Origin: Serpentinimonas raichei
GTDB lineage: Bacteria > Pseudomonadota > Gammaproteobacteria > Burkholderiales > Burkholderiaceae_C
Direction of reading: 5' to 3'
NCBI RefSeq assembly: GCF_000828895.1
Contig: NZ_AP014568.1
Coordinates: forward strand, 1,123,858 to 1,187,857
DNA length: 64,000 nucleotides
This document shows positions 41,503 to 51,042 of the stretch, piece by piece; within the stretch, counting starts at the first letter, position 1; every line of letters begins with the position of its first letter. The notes beneath the pieces were generated by a model. It saw nothing but the letters and a program-made list of their open reading frames with translations. It was not told the origin of the DNA and did no database searches. A program made the position numbers and the translations under genes.

Positions 41503-42423
41503 ATGGTCAGCGCCGTCTTTCATTCGCCCCGCGCCGGGCAGATCCCCGCCGCCCCGGCCGAACCAGCCCGGACCCCGGCCCCCGCCCACAGCAGCCCGGC
41601 GCGCAGCCAGCCCGCGCGCAGCAGCGCAACGCGGCGCTTCGAGGCCAGCGAATGGCTGCAACAGGGGCTGCCGCCGCTGTTTGGCTTGCTGCTGCTGATC
41701 GGCCTGTGGCACCTGGCCGCGACCAGCGGCGAGGGCCAGTTCCCGACCCCGGGCGCCACCTGGAGCGCGGCGCTGGTGTTGTTTGCCGACCCCTTCTTCG
41801 TCAACGGCCCCAACGACGTCGGGATCGGCTGGCAAGTGCTCAACTCGCTCGAGCGCGTCGGGCTGGGCTTTGGGCTGGCGGCGCTGGTGGGCATTCCGCT
41901 GGGCTTTCTGATCGGCCGCTCGGTCTTTGCCGGGCGCATGTGCGCGCCGCTGATCAGCCTGTTCAAGCCGGTCTCGCCACTGGCCTGGCTGCCGATCGGG
42001 CTGCTGGTGTTCCAGGGCACCGAACCGGCAGCGATCTGGACCATCTTCATCTGCTCGATCTGGCCCATGATCATCAACACCGCCGTCGGGGTGCAGCGGG
42101 TGCCGCAGGACTACCTCAACGTGGCGCGGGTGCTCAACCTGAGCGAGTGGACCATCCTGACCAAAATCCTGCTGCCCGCCGTGCTGCCCTACGTGCTCAC
42201 CGGGGTGCGGCTGGCCGTGGGCACGGCCTGGCTGGTGATCGTGGCGGCCGAAATGCTCACCGGCGGTGTCGGCATCGGTTTCTGGATCTGGGACGAGTGG
42301 AACAACCTCAACATCACGAACATCATCGTGGCGATTTTCGTCATCGGCCTGGTCGGGCTGCTGCTGGAGTGGGCCTTGGTGCGCATCGCCCGCGCCTTTA
42401 CTTTCGAGGAAGTCAAATCATGA
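41503..42423 (+). CDS. nrtB: ABC nitrate transporter, permease
   Basis: 306 residues with about six membrane helices after a 50-residue Pro/Ala/Arg-rich cytoplasmic tail. The permease signature is in VAAEMLTGGVGIGFWIWDEW, and PLAWLPIGLLVFQGTEPAAI is also NrtB-like. AAGGAG precedes the ATG. It overlaps the ATPase gene by four bases. Confidence 0.95.
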   Translation: MVSAVFHSPRAGQIPAAPAEPARTPAPAHSSPARSQPARSSATRRFEASEWLQQGLPPLFGLLLLIGLWHLAATSGEGQFPTPGATWSAALVLFADPFFVNGPNDVGIGWQVLNSLERVGLGFGLAALVGIPLGFLIGRSVFAGRMCAPLISLFKPVSPLAWLPIGLLVFQGTEPAAIWTIFICSIWPMIINTAVGVQRVPQDYLNVARVLNLSEWTILTKILLPAVLPYVLTGVRLAVGTAWLVIVAAEMLTGGVGIGFWIWDEWNNLNITNIIVAIFVIGLVGLLLEWALVRIARAFTFEEVKS

Positions 42424-43250
42424 ACGAAAGCCATTACATCCAGATCGAAGGCGTGGTGCAGCGCTTCAAAACCCGGCAAGGCGAGTTCGAGGCGCTGCGC
42501 CAGATCGACCTGCGCATCGCCAAAGGCGAATTCGTGGCCCTGATCGGGCACTCGGGTTGCGGCAAATCGACCCTGCTCAACCTGATCGCCGGCCTGACTT
42601 CCCCCACCGAAGGCTTGCTGCTGTGTGCCGGGCGCGAGATCGCCGGCCCGGGGCCGGAGCGCGCCGTGGTGTTTCAAAACCACTCGCTGTTGCCGTGGCT
42701 GACTTGCTTTGAGAATGTGCACCTGGGCGTCGAGCGCGTGTTCGGATCGGGTTCGCGCAGCGCCGGGGCCAAGTCGGAGCGCAAAAGCGAACTGGCGGCG
42801 CGCACCCACGCCGCGCTGGAACTGGTGGGCCTGAGCCACGCCGCGCACAAGCGCCCGGGCGAAATCAGCGGCGGCATGAAGCAGCGCGTGGGCATCGCCC
42901 GTGCGCTGGCGATGGAGCCCAAGGTGCTGCTGCTCGACGAGCCCTTCGGCGCGCTCGACGCCCTCACCCGCGCCAAGCTGCAAGACGAGCTGCTCGAAAT
43001 CGTGGCGCGCACCCACAGCACCGTGGTGATGGTGACGCACGATGTCGATGAGGCGGTGCTGCTGGCCGACCGCATCGTGATGCTCACCAACGGCCCCTCG
43101 GCCACCATCGGCGAGGTGCTGGCGGTGCCGCTGGCGCGCCCACGGCGGCGCGTGGAACTGTCGGAAAACCCAAACTACCTGCAATGCCGCAAGGCGGTGA
43201 TCGACTTTTTGTACACCCGCCAGGCGCACGTCGAAAAAGAGGCCGCATGA
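42420..43250 (+). CDS. nrtD: ABC nitrate transporter, ATP-binding protein
   Basis: 276 residues. Walker A GHSGCGKST, Q-loop FQNHSLLPWLTCFENVHLGV, signature ISGGMKQRVGIARALA, Walker B VLLLDEPFGALDALT and the switch His in VTHDVDEAVLLADRIV are intact. It lacks the extra binding-protein domain of cyanobacterial NrtC, so it resembles NrtD/NasD. Overlaps nrtB and nirB at both ends. Confidence 0.95.
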   Translation: MNESHYIQIEGVVQRFKTRQGEFEALRQIDLRIAKGEFVALIGHSGCGKSTLLNLIAGLTSPTEGLLLCAGREIAGPGPERAVVFQNHSLLPWLTCFENVHLGVERVFGSGSRSAGAKSERKSELAARTHAALELVGLSHAAHKRPGEISGGMKQRVGIARALAMEPKVLLLDEPFGALDALTRAKLQDELLEIVARTHSTVVMVTHDVDEAVLLADRIVMLTNGPSATIGEVLAVPLARPRRRVELSENPNYLQCRKAVIDFLYTRQAHVEKEAA

Positions 43251-45814
43251 TGCCAAGCACTGCCCCCCACGGCGCCGAGTCCGCACGCAACACCCCGGCC
43301 GCCAGCCCAAGCCCCAACGCCCGCCCGCGACAAAAACTGGTGCTGGTGGGCAACGGCATGGCCGGCGTGCGCACGCTCGAAGAGCTGCTCAAGCTCACGC
43401 CCGATCTGTACGAAATCACCGTCTTTGGCACCGAGCCGCACCCCAACTACAACCGCATCCTGCTCTCGCCGGTGCTGGCTGGCGAGCAGACGCCGGAGCA
43501 GATCATCCTCAACGACTGGGACTGGTACCGCCAGCACGGCATCGCCCTGCACGCCGGCTGGAACGTGACCGAGGTGGACCGCACCCGGCGCCTGGTGCAT
43601 GCCAGCGGGCCCGACGGGGCCACCCAGTCGGCCCCCTACGACCGCTTGATTCTGGCCACCGGCTCCAACGCCTTCATGCTGCCCATCCCCGGCCGGGATC
43701 TGCCCGGTGTGCTCGCCTACCGCGACCTGGCCGACACCCAGGCCATGATCGCTGCCGCCACGCAATACCGGCAGGCGGTGGTCATCGGCGGCGGGCTGCT
43801 GGGGCTGGAAGCCGCCAACGGGCTGATGAAGCGCGGCATGGACGTGACCGTGGTGCACGTGGCCCCGTGGCTGATGGAGCGCCAGCTCGACCAGCGCGCC
43901 GCCGAGCTGTTGCAGCGCTCGCTGCAAGCGCGCGGCCTCAAGTTCCTGCTCGGGGCCCAGACCGAGGCCCTGCTGGCCGGTGCCGATGGGCGCGTGGCCG
44001 CCGTGCGTTTCAAGGCCGGCAGCGCGCCCGAGCCGGAAATCCCGGCCCAGCTCGTGGTGATGGCGGTGGGCATCCGCCCCAACACCGCGCTGGCCGAGCG
44101 CATGCGGCTGCACGTGCAGCGCGGCATCGTGGTCTCGGACACGCTGCAAACCGTGACCGACCCGCGCATCTACGCCGTGGGCGAATGCGCCGCGCACCGG
44201 GGCGTGGCCTACGGCCTGGTGGCTCCGCTGTTCGAGCAGGGCAAGGTGCTGGCCAACCACCTGGCGCAGCACGGCATCGCCCGCTACAGCGGCAGCGTGA
44301 CCTCGACCAAGCTCAAGGTGACGGGGATCGATCTGTTTAGCGCTGGCAACTACCTGGGCGGCCCCGGCTGCGAGGAAATCGTGCTCAGCGACCCGACCGC
44401 CCCCAACGGCGGTGTCTATAAAAAACTGGTGCTGCAAGACGACAAACTGGTCGGCGCCTGCCTCTATGGCGACACGGTCGATGGCAGTTGGTATTTCAAG
44501 CTGCTGCGCGCGGGCCGCCCGGTGGCCGACATCCGCGACAAGCTCATGTTTGGCGAGAGCAATCTGGGCGATGCCGGGCACCAGGGGCACCAAAAGGCGG
44601 CCCAAATGGCCGACAGCGACGAGGTTTGCGGCTGCAACGGCGTCAGCAAAGGGGCCATCTGCAAGGCCATCAAGCGCCAGGGCCTGTTCACCCTCGACGA
44701 AGTGCGCAAACACACCAAGGCCAGCGCCAGTTGCGGCAGTTGCACCGGCCTAGTGGAGCAAATCCTCATGTTCAGCGCCGGCGGCGACTACTCGGCCACG
44801 CCCCAGAAAAAGGCCATCTGCGGCTGCACCGAACACAGCCACCAGCAGGTGCGCGAGGCCATCCACGAGCGCAAGCTGCTGCGCATCGACGAGGTGTTCC
44901 AGGCCCTGAACTGGCGCAACCCGAGCGGCTGCGCCACCTGCCGCCCGGCCATCAACTACTACCTCATCAGCACCTGGCCCAAAGAGGCCCGCGACGACCC
45001 GCAAAGCCGCTTCATCAACGAGCGCAGCCACGCCAACATCCAGAAAGACGGCACGTATTCGGTGATCCCGCGCATGTGGGGCGGTGAGACCAGCGCCGCC
45101 GAACTGCGCCGCATCGCCGATGCGGTGGACAAGTACCAGATCCCCACCGTCAAGGTCACCGGCGGCCAGCGCATCGACTTGCTGGGCGTGAAGAAAGAGG
45201 ATCTGATCGGCGTCTGGAAAGACATCGGCATGCCCAGCGGCCACGCCTACGCCAAGGCGCTGCGCACGGTCAAAACCTGCGTCGGCTCCGAGTGGTGCCG
45301 CATGGGAACGCAAGACAGCACCCAGATGGGCAAGGACTTGGAGCGCGCCTTTTTCGGCATGTACGCGCCGCACAAGGTCAAGTTTGCCGTTAGCGGCTGC
45401 CCGCGCAATTGCGCCGAGTCCGGCATCAAGGACGTGGGCATCATCGGCGTCGAGAGCGGCTGGGAGATGCATATCGCCGGCAACGGCGGCATCAAGACCG
45501 AAGTGGCACACTTTTTTTGCAAACTCAAAAGCGCTGCCGAGGTGCTGGAATACACCGGTGCCTTCATGCAGTTGTACCGGCTCGAAGGCTGGTATCTGGA
45601 GCGCACGGTGCACTTCGTGAGCCGGGTCGGGCTGGACTACGTGAAAAAGCGCATCCTCGACGACCCGGTCGGCCGCCAGGCGCTGTGGCAGCAGTTGCAG
45701 TTTGCGCTCGACGGCGAACCCGACCCCTGGTTTGAACACGAACGGGCGCAAGTCGATCTGCGCCAATTCCAGCCCCTGAGCCCAGTTGCGGCCCCCAGCC
45801 GGGTGCCGGCCTGA
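43247..45814 (+). CDS. nirB: Assimilatory nitrite reductase, NADH-dependent large subunit
   Basis: 855 residues. Reduces nitrite to ammonium using NADH, FAD, 4Fe-4S and sirohaem. The FAD domain (LVLVGNGMAGVRTLEELLK, NYNRILLSPVLAGE) and NAD motif (VVIGGGLLGLEAANGL) are followed by two BFD-like 2Fe-2S segments (CGCNGVSKGAICKAI with CGSC; CGCTEHSHQQV with CATC). Then comes the sirohaem/4Fe-4S domain with TCVGSEWCRMGTQDS and VSGCPRNCAESGIKDVG. Starts inside the nrtD stop (ATGATG at 43247). The sirohaem would come from the cobA product further down the operon. Confidence 0.96.
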   Translation: MMPSTAPHGAESARNTPAASPSPNARPRQKLVLVGNGMAGVRTLEELLKLTPDLYEITVFGTEPHPNYNRILLSPVLAGEQTPEQIILNDWDWYRQHGIALHAGWNVTEVDRTRRLVHASGPDGATQSAPYDRLILATGSNAFMLPIPGRDLPGVLAYRDLADTQAMIAAATQYRQAVVIGGGLLGLEAANGLMKRGMDVTVVHVAPWLMERQLDQRAAELLQRSLQARGLKFLLGAQTEALLAGADGRVAAVRFKAGSAPEPEIPAQLVVMAVGIRPNTALAERMRLHVQRGIVVSDTLQTVTDPRIYAVGECAAHRGVAYGLVAPLFEQGKVLANHLAQHGIARYSGSVTSTKLKVTGIDLFSAGNYLGGPGCEEIVLSDPTAPNGGVYKKLVLQDDKLVGACLYGDTVDGSWYFKLLRAGRPVADIRDKLMFGESNLGDAGHQGHQKAAQMADSDEVCGCNGVSKGAICKAIKRQGLFTLDEVRKHTKASASCGSCTGLVEQILMFSAGGDYSATPQKKAICGCTEHSHQQVREAIHERKLLRIDEVFQALNWRNPSGCATCRPAINYYLISTWPKEARDDPQSRFINERSHANIQKDGTYSVIPRMWGGETSAAELRRIADAVDKYQIPTVKVTGGQRIDLLGVKKEDLIGVWKDIGMPSGHAYAKALRTVKTCVGSEWCRMGTQDSTQMGKDLERAFFGMYAPHKVKFAVSGCPRNCAESGIKDVGIIGVESGWEMHIAGNGGIKTEVAHFFCKLKSAAEVLEYTGAFMQLYRLEGWYLERTVHFVSRVGLDYVKKRILDDPVGRQALWQQLQFALDGEPDPWFEHERAQVDLRQFQPLSPVAAPSRVPA

Positions 45815-45858
45815 CCGTGCCCCCGCTTGATGCGCAACCCATTTACCCCGGAGACACC

Positions 45859-46260
45859 ATGAACCGCTGGATTCCCGTCTGCACCGTTGAAGACATCCCG
45901 GCCTTGGGCGCGCGCCGCGTGGCACGCGAGCACGGGCTGGACGTGGCCGTGTTCAAGGCCGCCGACCAGCAGCTCTTTGCGCTGCTCGACCGCTGCCCGC
46001 ACAAGGGCGGACCCCTGAGCCAAGGGATCGTGTTTGGGCACAGCGTGGCTTGCCCGCTGCACAACTGGAACATCGCCCTCGACAGCGGCCAGGCCGCCGC
46101 ACCCGATCACGGCCAGACCCCGCGCTTCGCCCTCAAGGTCGAACACGGACAGGTGTATCTGGACGCCCACGAGCTCGAAACCCTGGCGACCGAGGCCACG
46201 CGGCCTTTGGCCGGGCCGGCCCGCCGCACGTGCCCCGGCGCGGCCAGCGGTGCCTGCTAG
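45859..46260 (+). CDS. nirD: Nitrite reductase small subunit, Rieske type
   Basis: 133 residues. The Rieske 2Fe-2S motifs are RCPHKGGPLSQG and CPLHNWNIALDSG. The ATG at 45859 follows GGAG and gives MNRWIPVCTVEDIPALG, the family start; a GTG at 45817 is in frame but unsupported. Lies 44 bases after nirB and 10 before nasA. Confidence 0.94.
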   Translation: MNRWIPVCTVEDIPALGARRVAREHGLDVAVFKAADQQLFALLDRCPHKGGPLSQGIVFGHSVACPLHNWNIALDSGQAAAPDHGQTPRFALKVEHGQVYLDAHELETLATEATRPLAGPARRTCPGAASGAC

Positions 46261-46270
46261 GCGCAGCCCC

Positions 46271-49189
46271 ATGGCCACCACCCGTTCCACCTGCCCCTAT
46301 TGCGGCGTGGGCTGCGGCGTGCTGATCGAGCACGAAGGCGGCCAAGTCACCGGCGTGCGCGGCGACCCCGAGCACCCGGCCAATTTCGGGCGCTTGTGCA
46401 GCAAGGGCTCGACCCTGCACCTGAGCGCCCGCCCCGCCTTGGCGCAAGCCACCCGGCTGCTGCATCCGCAGTGGCGCAGCCAACGCGGCGGCCCCACCCA
46501 GGCGCTGGCTTGGAAGCAGGCGCTCGATCTGGCGGCCGGCCGCATCGCCCGCACCGTGCAGCAGCACGGCCCCGACGCCGTGGGCGTCTATGTGAGCGGC
46601 CAGTTGCTGACCGAGGACTACTACGTCTTCAACAAGCTGGTCAAAGGGGTGCTGGGCAGCAACCAGATCGACTCCAATTCGCGCCTGTGCATGAGCAGCG
46701 CCGTGGCCGGCTACAAGCTCACCCTCGGGGCCGACGCGCCACCACCCTGCTACGACGACCTGGGACTGGCGCAAACGCTGTTCATCATCGGCAGCAACAC
46801 GGCTTGGGCGCACCCGGTGCTGTTTAGGCGCATCGAAGACGCGCGCGCGGCGCGGCCAGATCTGCGCCTGATCGTCGCCGACCCGCGCCGCACCGACACC
46901 GCCGCCAGCGCCGACCTGCATTTGCCGCTGCAACCCGGCACCGACGTGGCGCTGCTGCACGGCTTGCTGCACATCATGCTGTGGGAGGGCTGGCTCGACT
47001 TGGCCTACATCGCCGCCCACACCAGCGGTTTCGAGGCCCTGAAGGCGATCGTGCGCGAACACACCCCCGCCCACACCGCGCGCCTGTGTGGCCTGCAACA
47101 GGCCGACCTGTACACCGCGGCGCGCTGGATCGCCGGCCTCGACAGCCCCGCCCAAGATGGCGCCCCGGCCCCGACTGCCCCGCTGTTTAGCGGGCGCGAT
47201 GGCCGGCTGCGCCGCCCCACCCTGAGCCTGTACTGCCAGGGCCTGAACCAGAGCAGCAACGGCAGCGCCAACAACGCGGCCCTGATCCACCTGCACCTGG
47301 CCACCGGGCAGATCGGCCAGCCCGGTGCCGGCCCCTTGAGCCTGACCGGCCAGCCGAACGCCATGGGCGGGCGCGAAGTGGGTGCCATGGCCACCCTGCT
47401 CAGCGCCCACCGCGATCTGGCCAACCCGGCGCACCGGGCCGAAGTGGCGCAACTGTGGGGCGTTCCCAGCGTGCCCGAGCAGCCGGGGCGCAGCGCGGTC
47501 CAGATGTTCCAGGCCGCTGCCGAGGGCGAAGTCAAGGTGTTGTGGATCGCCTGCACCAACCCGGCCCAGAGCCTGCCCGACCAGCGCATGGTGCGCCGGG
47601 CGCTGGAGCGGGCCGAATTCGTCATCGTGCAAGAGGCCTTTGCCGACACCGCCACCACCGCCTACGCCGACCTGCTGCTGCCCGCCACCACCTGGGGCGA
47701 AAAGGAAGGCACCGTCAGCAACAGCGAGCGGCGCATCAGCCGCGTGCGCCGCGCCGTGCCGGCCCCGCAGCACCCCGACCATGCGCTCGACGGCCCCCGG
47801 CCCGACTGGGTCATCGCGCGCGATGTGGCCCAGCGCCTGGAGGCCCTGCTGCACCCGCAGCCCGCGGCGCAGCGGCGCATCCACTTCGACTACCCCACGC
47901 CCGAAGCGGTGTGGAACGAACACCGCCAGAGCACCCGCGGCCGCGACCTCGACATCAGCGGACTCAGCTATGCCCTGCTCGACACCGAGGGGCCGCAGCA
48001 ATGGCCGCTGCCCGAGGGCCACCGCCAAGGCCTGGCGCGCCTGTACACCGACGGCCGTTTTCCGACGGCCGACGGCAAGGCGCGTTTTGCCGCCCTGCCC
48101 TACCGGGCGCCAGCCGAAGCGCGCGACGCCAGCTACCCACTGGCCTTGAACACCGGCCGGCTGCGCGACCAGTGGCACGGGATGAGCCGCACCGGCCTGC
48201 TGGGCCGCCTGTTTGGCCATGCACCAGAACCGGTGCTGCACATGCACCCGCAGGACATGGCACGGCGCCGGCTGACCGAAGGCGAACTGGTGAGCGTGCA
48301 AAGCGCCCGCGGGCGCATCGTGCTGCCGCTGCAAGCCGCGTCCGATCTGGGCCTGGGGCAGGTTTATTTGCCCATGCACTGGGGTTCGGATTGCTTAAGC
48401 GGGCGCACCCCCGAGGGCCAGCCACTGCTGGGCGTCAATGCCCTGACCACCCCGGCCTGCTGCCCCACTTCCAGGCAACCCGAGCTCAAACACGCCGCCG
48501 TGCGGGTAGAGCCGGCCCACCTGCCTTGGACGCTCATCGCCATGGCCTGGTTGCCCGAAGGCGAAGCGGCGCAAGCCCGGGCCTGGCTGTCGGGGCAATT
48601 GAGCCAGTTCGACTTTGCCACCTGCGTGCCCTTTGGCCGCCACGAGGAACAAGGGCGCACGGGCGTGCTGCTGCGCGCCGCCTGCCTGCAAGCCCCGGAC
48701 GCCGCCTTGCTCGACGCCGTGGCCGCGCGCCTGGGCCTGAACACCCCCAACACCCTGTGCTACCGCGACCCCCGGCGCGGCCAGATGCGGGCGCTGCGCC
48801 TGCTGCGCCGCAGCCCCGAGTCCGAGGCCCAACTCGAGGCCCTGCTGCTGGCTGGCGACGTGCGCTCAGCCGCCTGGCTCGAGGCCTTGCTGCGCGAAGA
48901 ACGCCCCACCCCGGCCAGCGGACAACAACTGCTGCTGCCCGGCGCGGCCGCGCCCACGGCCAGCGGGCCATCCAGCCGCAGCCCCCAGGTCTGTGCCTGC
49001 CTCGATGTGAGCGAGCAGGCCATCACCCTGCACTTGGCCCGCAGCCCGGGCAGCCCCAGCGAGCGGCTGGCGCACCTGCAAAGCACGCTGCAATGCGGCA
49101 CCCAGTGCGGCTCCTGCATCCCGCAGCTCAAGCGGCTGTTGCAAAGCGTGGCCGCACCCCCGATGGCCGCAAGCACGCAAATCGCCTAA
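46271..49189 (+). CDS. nasA: Assimilatory nitrate reductase, molybdopterin catalytic subunit
   Basis: 972 residues. Reduces nitrate to nitrite in the cytoplasm. The N-terminal 4Fe-4S motif is TCPYCGVGCGV, with a fourth cysteine in FGRLCSKGSTLH. Molybdopterin domains follow with QIDSNSRLCMSSAVAGYK, SLTGQPNAMGGREVGAM and LPATTWGEKEGTVSNSERR. The C-terminus carries a BFD-like 2Fe-2S segment (CACLDVSEQAI, CGTQCGSCIPQLKRLL), as in Klebsiella NasA. No separate reductase subunit gene is seen in the operon, so electrons must arrive from elsewhere or through NirB. Confidence 0.95.
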   Translation: MATTRSTCPYCGVGCGVLIEHEGGQVTGVRGDPEHPANFGRLCSKGSTLHLSARPALAQATRLLHPQWRSQRGGPTQALAWKQALDLAAGRIARTVQQHGPDAVGVYVSGQLLTEDYYVFNKLVKGVLGSNQIDSNSRLCMSSAVAGYKLTLGADAPPPCYDDLGLAQTLFIIGSNTAWAHPVLFRRIEDARAARPDLRLIVADPRRTDTAASADLHLPLQPGTDVALLHGLLHIMLWEGWLDLAYIAAHTSGFEALKAIVREHTPAHTARLCGLQQADLYTAARWIAGLDSPAQDGAPAPTAPLFSGRDGRLRRPTLSLYCQGLNQSSNGSANNAALIHLHLATGQIGQPGAGPLSLTGQPNAMGGREVGAMATLLSAHRDLANPAHRAEVAQLWGVPSVPEQPGRSAVQMFQAAAEGEVKVLWIACTNPAQSLPDQRMVRRALERAEFVIVQEAFADTATTAYADLLLPATTWGEKEGTVSNSERRISRVRRAVPAPQHPDHALDGPRPDWVIARDVAQRLEALLHPQPAAQRRIHFDYPTPEAVWNEHRQSTRGRDLDISGLSYALLDTEGPQQWPLPEGHRQGLARLYTDGRFPTADGKARFAALPYRAPAEARDASYPLALNTGRLRDQWHGMSRTGLLGRLFGHAPEPVLHMHPQDMARRRLTEGELVSVQSARGRIVLPLQAASDLGLGQVYLPMHWGSDCLSGRTPEGQPLLGVNALTTPACCPTSRQPELKHAAVRVEPAHLPWTLIAMAWLPEGEAAQARAWLSGQLSQFDFATCVPFGRHEEQGRTGVLLRAACLQAPDAALLDAVAARLGLNTPNTLCYRDPRRGQMRALRLLRRSPESEAQLEALLLAGDVRSAAWLEALLREERPTPASGQQLLLPGAAAPTASGPSSRSPQVCACLDVSEQAITLHLARSPGSPSERLAHLQSTLQCGTQCGSCIPQLKRLLQSVAAPPMAASTQIA

Positions 49190-49227
49190 TAGCGATAAGT
49201 AATTAGTACGCTGTCACAATCGAGCCA

Positions 49228-50178
49228 ATGAGCATCAAAGAGCACTTAAAAAAAATTGGTCGCGGCAAAGACGGCGCCCGTGCCCTTAGCCGCGGGCAGG
49301 CCGCTGACCTGCTCGGGCAGGTGCTGGACGGCGCCGTGAGCGAGCTCGAAATCGGCGCCTTCTGCATCGCCATGCGCGTCAAAGGCGAAACCGCCGAAGA
49401 AATGGCCGGCTTCCTCGACGCGCTGGAGCCACGCCTGCAGCGCTGGAGCGCCCCCGCCCACAGCCCCTTGCCCAGCGTGGTGCTGCCCAGCTACAACGGC
49501 GCACGCAAGCTGCCGGTGCTGACCCCGTTGCTGGCGGGTTTGCTGGCGCGCCAAGGCTTGGCGGTGCTCTGGCACGGCTGCGCCACCGAAGACGCGCGCG
49601 CCCACCCCGAGGCCATCTTGCCCGCGCTCGAATCGGCGGGCTTGCTCAGCGCTGAACTTCAGCCTGGCAAGGTCTGCTGGGTGCCCACACAGCGCCTGCA
49701 GCCGGGGCTGCAGCGCCTGCTGGACGTGCGCCGCAGCGTGGGCTTGCGCAACAGCGCGCACAGCCTGGTCAAGCTCATGAACCCGGTCGCCGGGCCGGCC
49801 CTGCTGCTGAGCAGCTACACCCACAGCGAATACCTGCACAGCATGAGCGCCACGCTGGCGCTGACCGGGACCAACGCCCTGCTGCTGCGCGGCACCGAAG
49901 GCGAGCCCGTGGCCGACGCCCGGCGCTGCCCGGCCATGGACGCCTTCGTCGCCGGGCGCAGTTGGCGCATCCAAGAAGCCCAAGGCGGGCCGCTGCTTCC
50001 CTTGGCCGATGGGCCCACGCCCGACGCCGACGCCACCTTGCACTGGACCCAGGCGGTGCTGCTGGGCCAGCGTGCCATTCCCGAGCCGATCGCACTGCAG
50101 GTGCGCCACACGCTGGAACTGGCGCGCCTGATCGCCAGCGGCCAAATCCCCACCCCACCCCATCCGAGCACCCCATGA
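49228..50178 (+). CDS. ybiB: YbiB-like protein of the TrpD2 family
   Basis: 316 residues. The fold is like anthranilate phosphoribosyltransferase (GQAADLLGQVLDGAVSELEI, FCIAMRVKGETAEEMAGFL, GLRNSAHSLVKLMNP), but the usual substrate glycine loop is replaced (LPSYNGARKLP). E. coli YbiB is a nucleic-acid-binding protein without known enzymatic activity. It is inserted between nasA (38 bases upstream) and cobA (four-base overlap), suggesting co-expression with nitrate assimilation; its role there is unknown. Confidence 0.85.
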   Translation: MSIKEHLKKIGRGKDGARALSRGQAADLLGQVLDGAVSELEIGAFCIAMRVKGETAEEMAGFLDALEPRLQRWSAPAHSPLPSVVLPSYNGARKLPVLTPLLAGLLARQGLAVLWHGCATEDARAHPEAILPALESAGLLSAELQPGKVCWVPTQRLQPGLQRLLDVRRSVGLRNSAHSLVKLMNPVAGPALLLSSYTHSEYLHSMSATLALTGTNALLLRGTEGEPVADARRCPAMDAFVAGRSWRIQEAQGGPLLPLADGPTPDADATLHWTQAVLLGQRAIPEPIALQVRHTLELARLIASGQIPTPPHPSTP

Positions 50179-50999
50179 ACACCCTGCCACCCGCTGCCCG
50201 CCCATTCAGCCCCGCAGCTGGCGCTGCCCCGCACCCGATCGTGGGCCGCTGCACCTTGGTCGGGGCCGGGCCGGGCGACCCGGAGCTGCTCACCCTCAAG
50301 GCGGCCCGGGCCATCGCCCGCGCCACGCTGCTGCTGGTCGATGACCTGGTGAGCGACGACATCGTGGCGCTGGCGGCACCCGGCGCGCGCGTGATCCACG
50401 TGGGCAAACGCGGCGGCTGCCGCTCCACGGCGCAGTCCTTCATCGAAAAACTGATGATCCAGGCCGTGCGCGAGGGCGAGCAGGTGGTGCGCCTCAAGGG
50501 CGGCGACCCCTTCGTGTTTGGCCGTGGCGGCGAGGAAGTGGAGCACCTGCGCGCCGCCGGCATCGAGGTCGAAGTGGTCAACGGCATCACCGCCGGACTG
50601 GCGGCGGTGACGGCGCTCGGGGCACCGCTGACGCACCGCGACCATGCACACGGGGTGGTGTTTATTACCGGACACGCCAAACCCGGCAGCAACGGCCCGG
50701 ACTGGCGTGCGCTGGCCCAGACCTGCCACGCGGCGCGCCTGACGCTGGTGATCTACATGGGCGTGCAAGCGGCGGCGCAGATTCAGGCCGATCTGCTCAC
50801 TGGCTTGCCCGCCAGCACCCCCGTGGCGCTGGTGCAGCACGCCACCCTGGCGCAGCAGCGCCACGCACTGTGCGAACTGCAGCACCTGCACAGCACGCTG
50901 GAGCGCGAAGGGCTGGGCAGCCCGGCGGTGATCGTGGTGGGTGAGGTGCTGCAAGGCCTGCTGGCCTTGGCGCAAACGGCACAGAGCCGGGTGGCCTGA
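50175..50999 (+). CDS. cobA: Uroporphyrinogen-III C-methyltransferase
   Basis: 274 residues. Makes precorrin-2, precursor of the sirohaem used by NirB. Signatures: TLVGAGPGDPELLTLKAARA, LVDDLVSD, GKRGGCRSTAQSFIEKLM, VRLKGGDPFVFGRGGEE and GITAGLAAVTALGAPLTHRD. It is the single-domain CobA/SUMT form without the CysG dehydrogenase-ferrochelatase part. Overlaps the ybiB stop. Last plus-strand gene of the nitrate cluster. Confidence 0.95.
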   Translation: MNTLPPAARPFSPAAGAAPHPIVGRCTLVGAGPGDPELLTLKAARAIARATLLLVDDLVSDDIVALAAPGARVIHVGKRGGCRSTAQSFIEKLMIQAVREGEQVVRLKGGDPFVFGRGGEEVEHLRAAGIEVEVVNGITAGLAAVTALGAPLTHRDHAHGVVFITGHAKPGSNGPDWRALAQTCHAARLTLVIYMGVQAAAQIQADLLTGLPASTPVALVQHATLAQQRHALCELQHLHSTLEREGLGSPAVIVVGEVLQGLLALAQTAQSRVA

Positions 51000-51042
51000 G
51001 GGGGCGGGTCGCCGCGGCGCCCTGCCATCAAAAACCGGCGCG

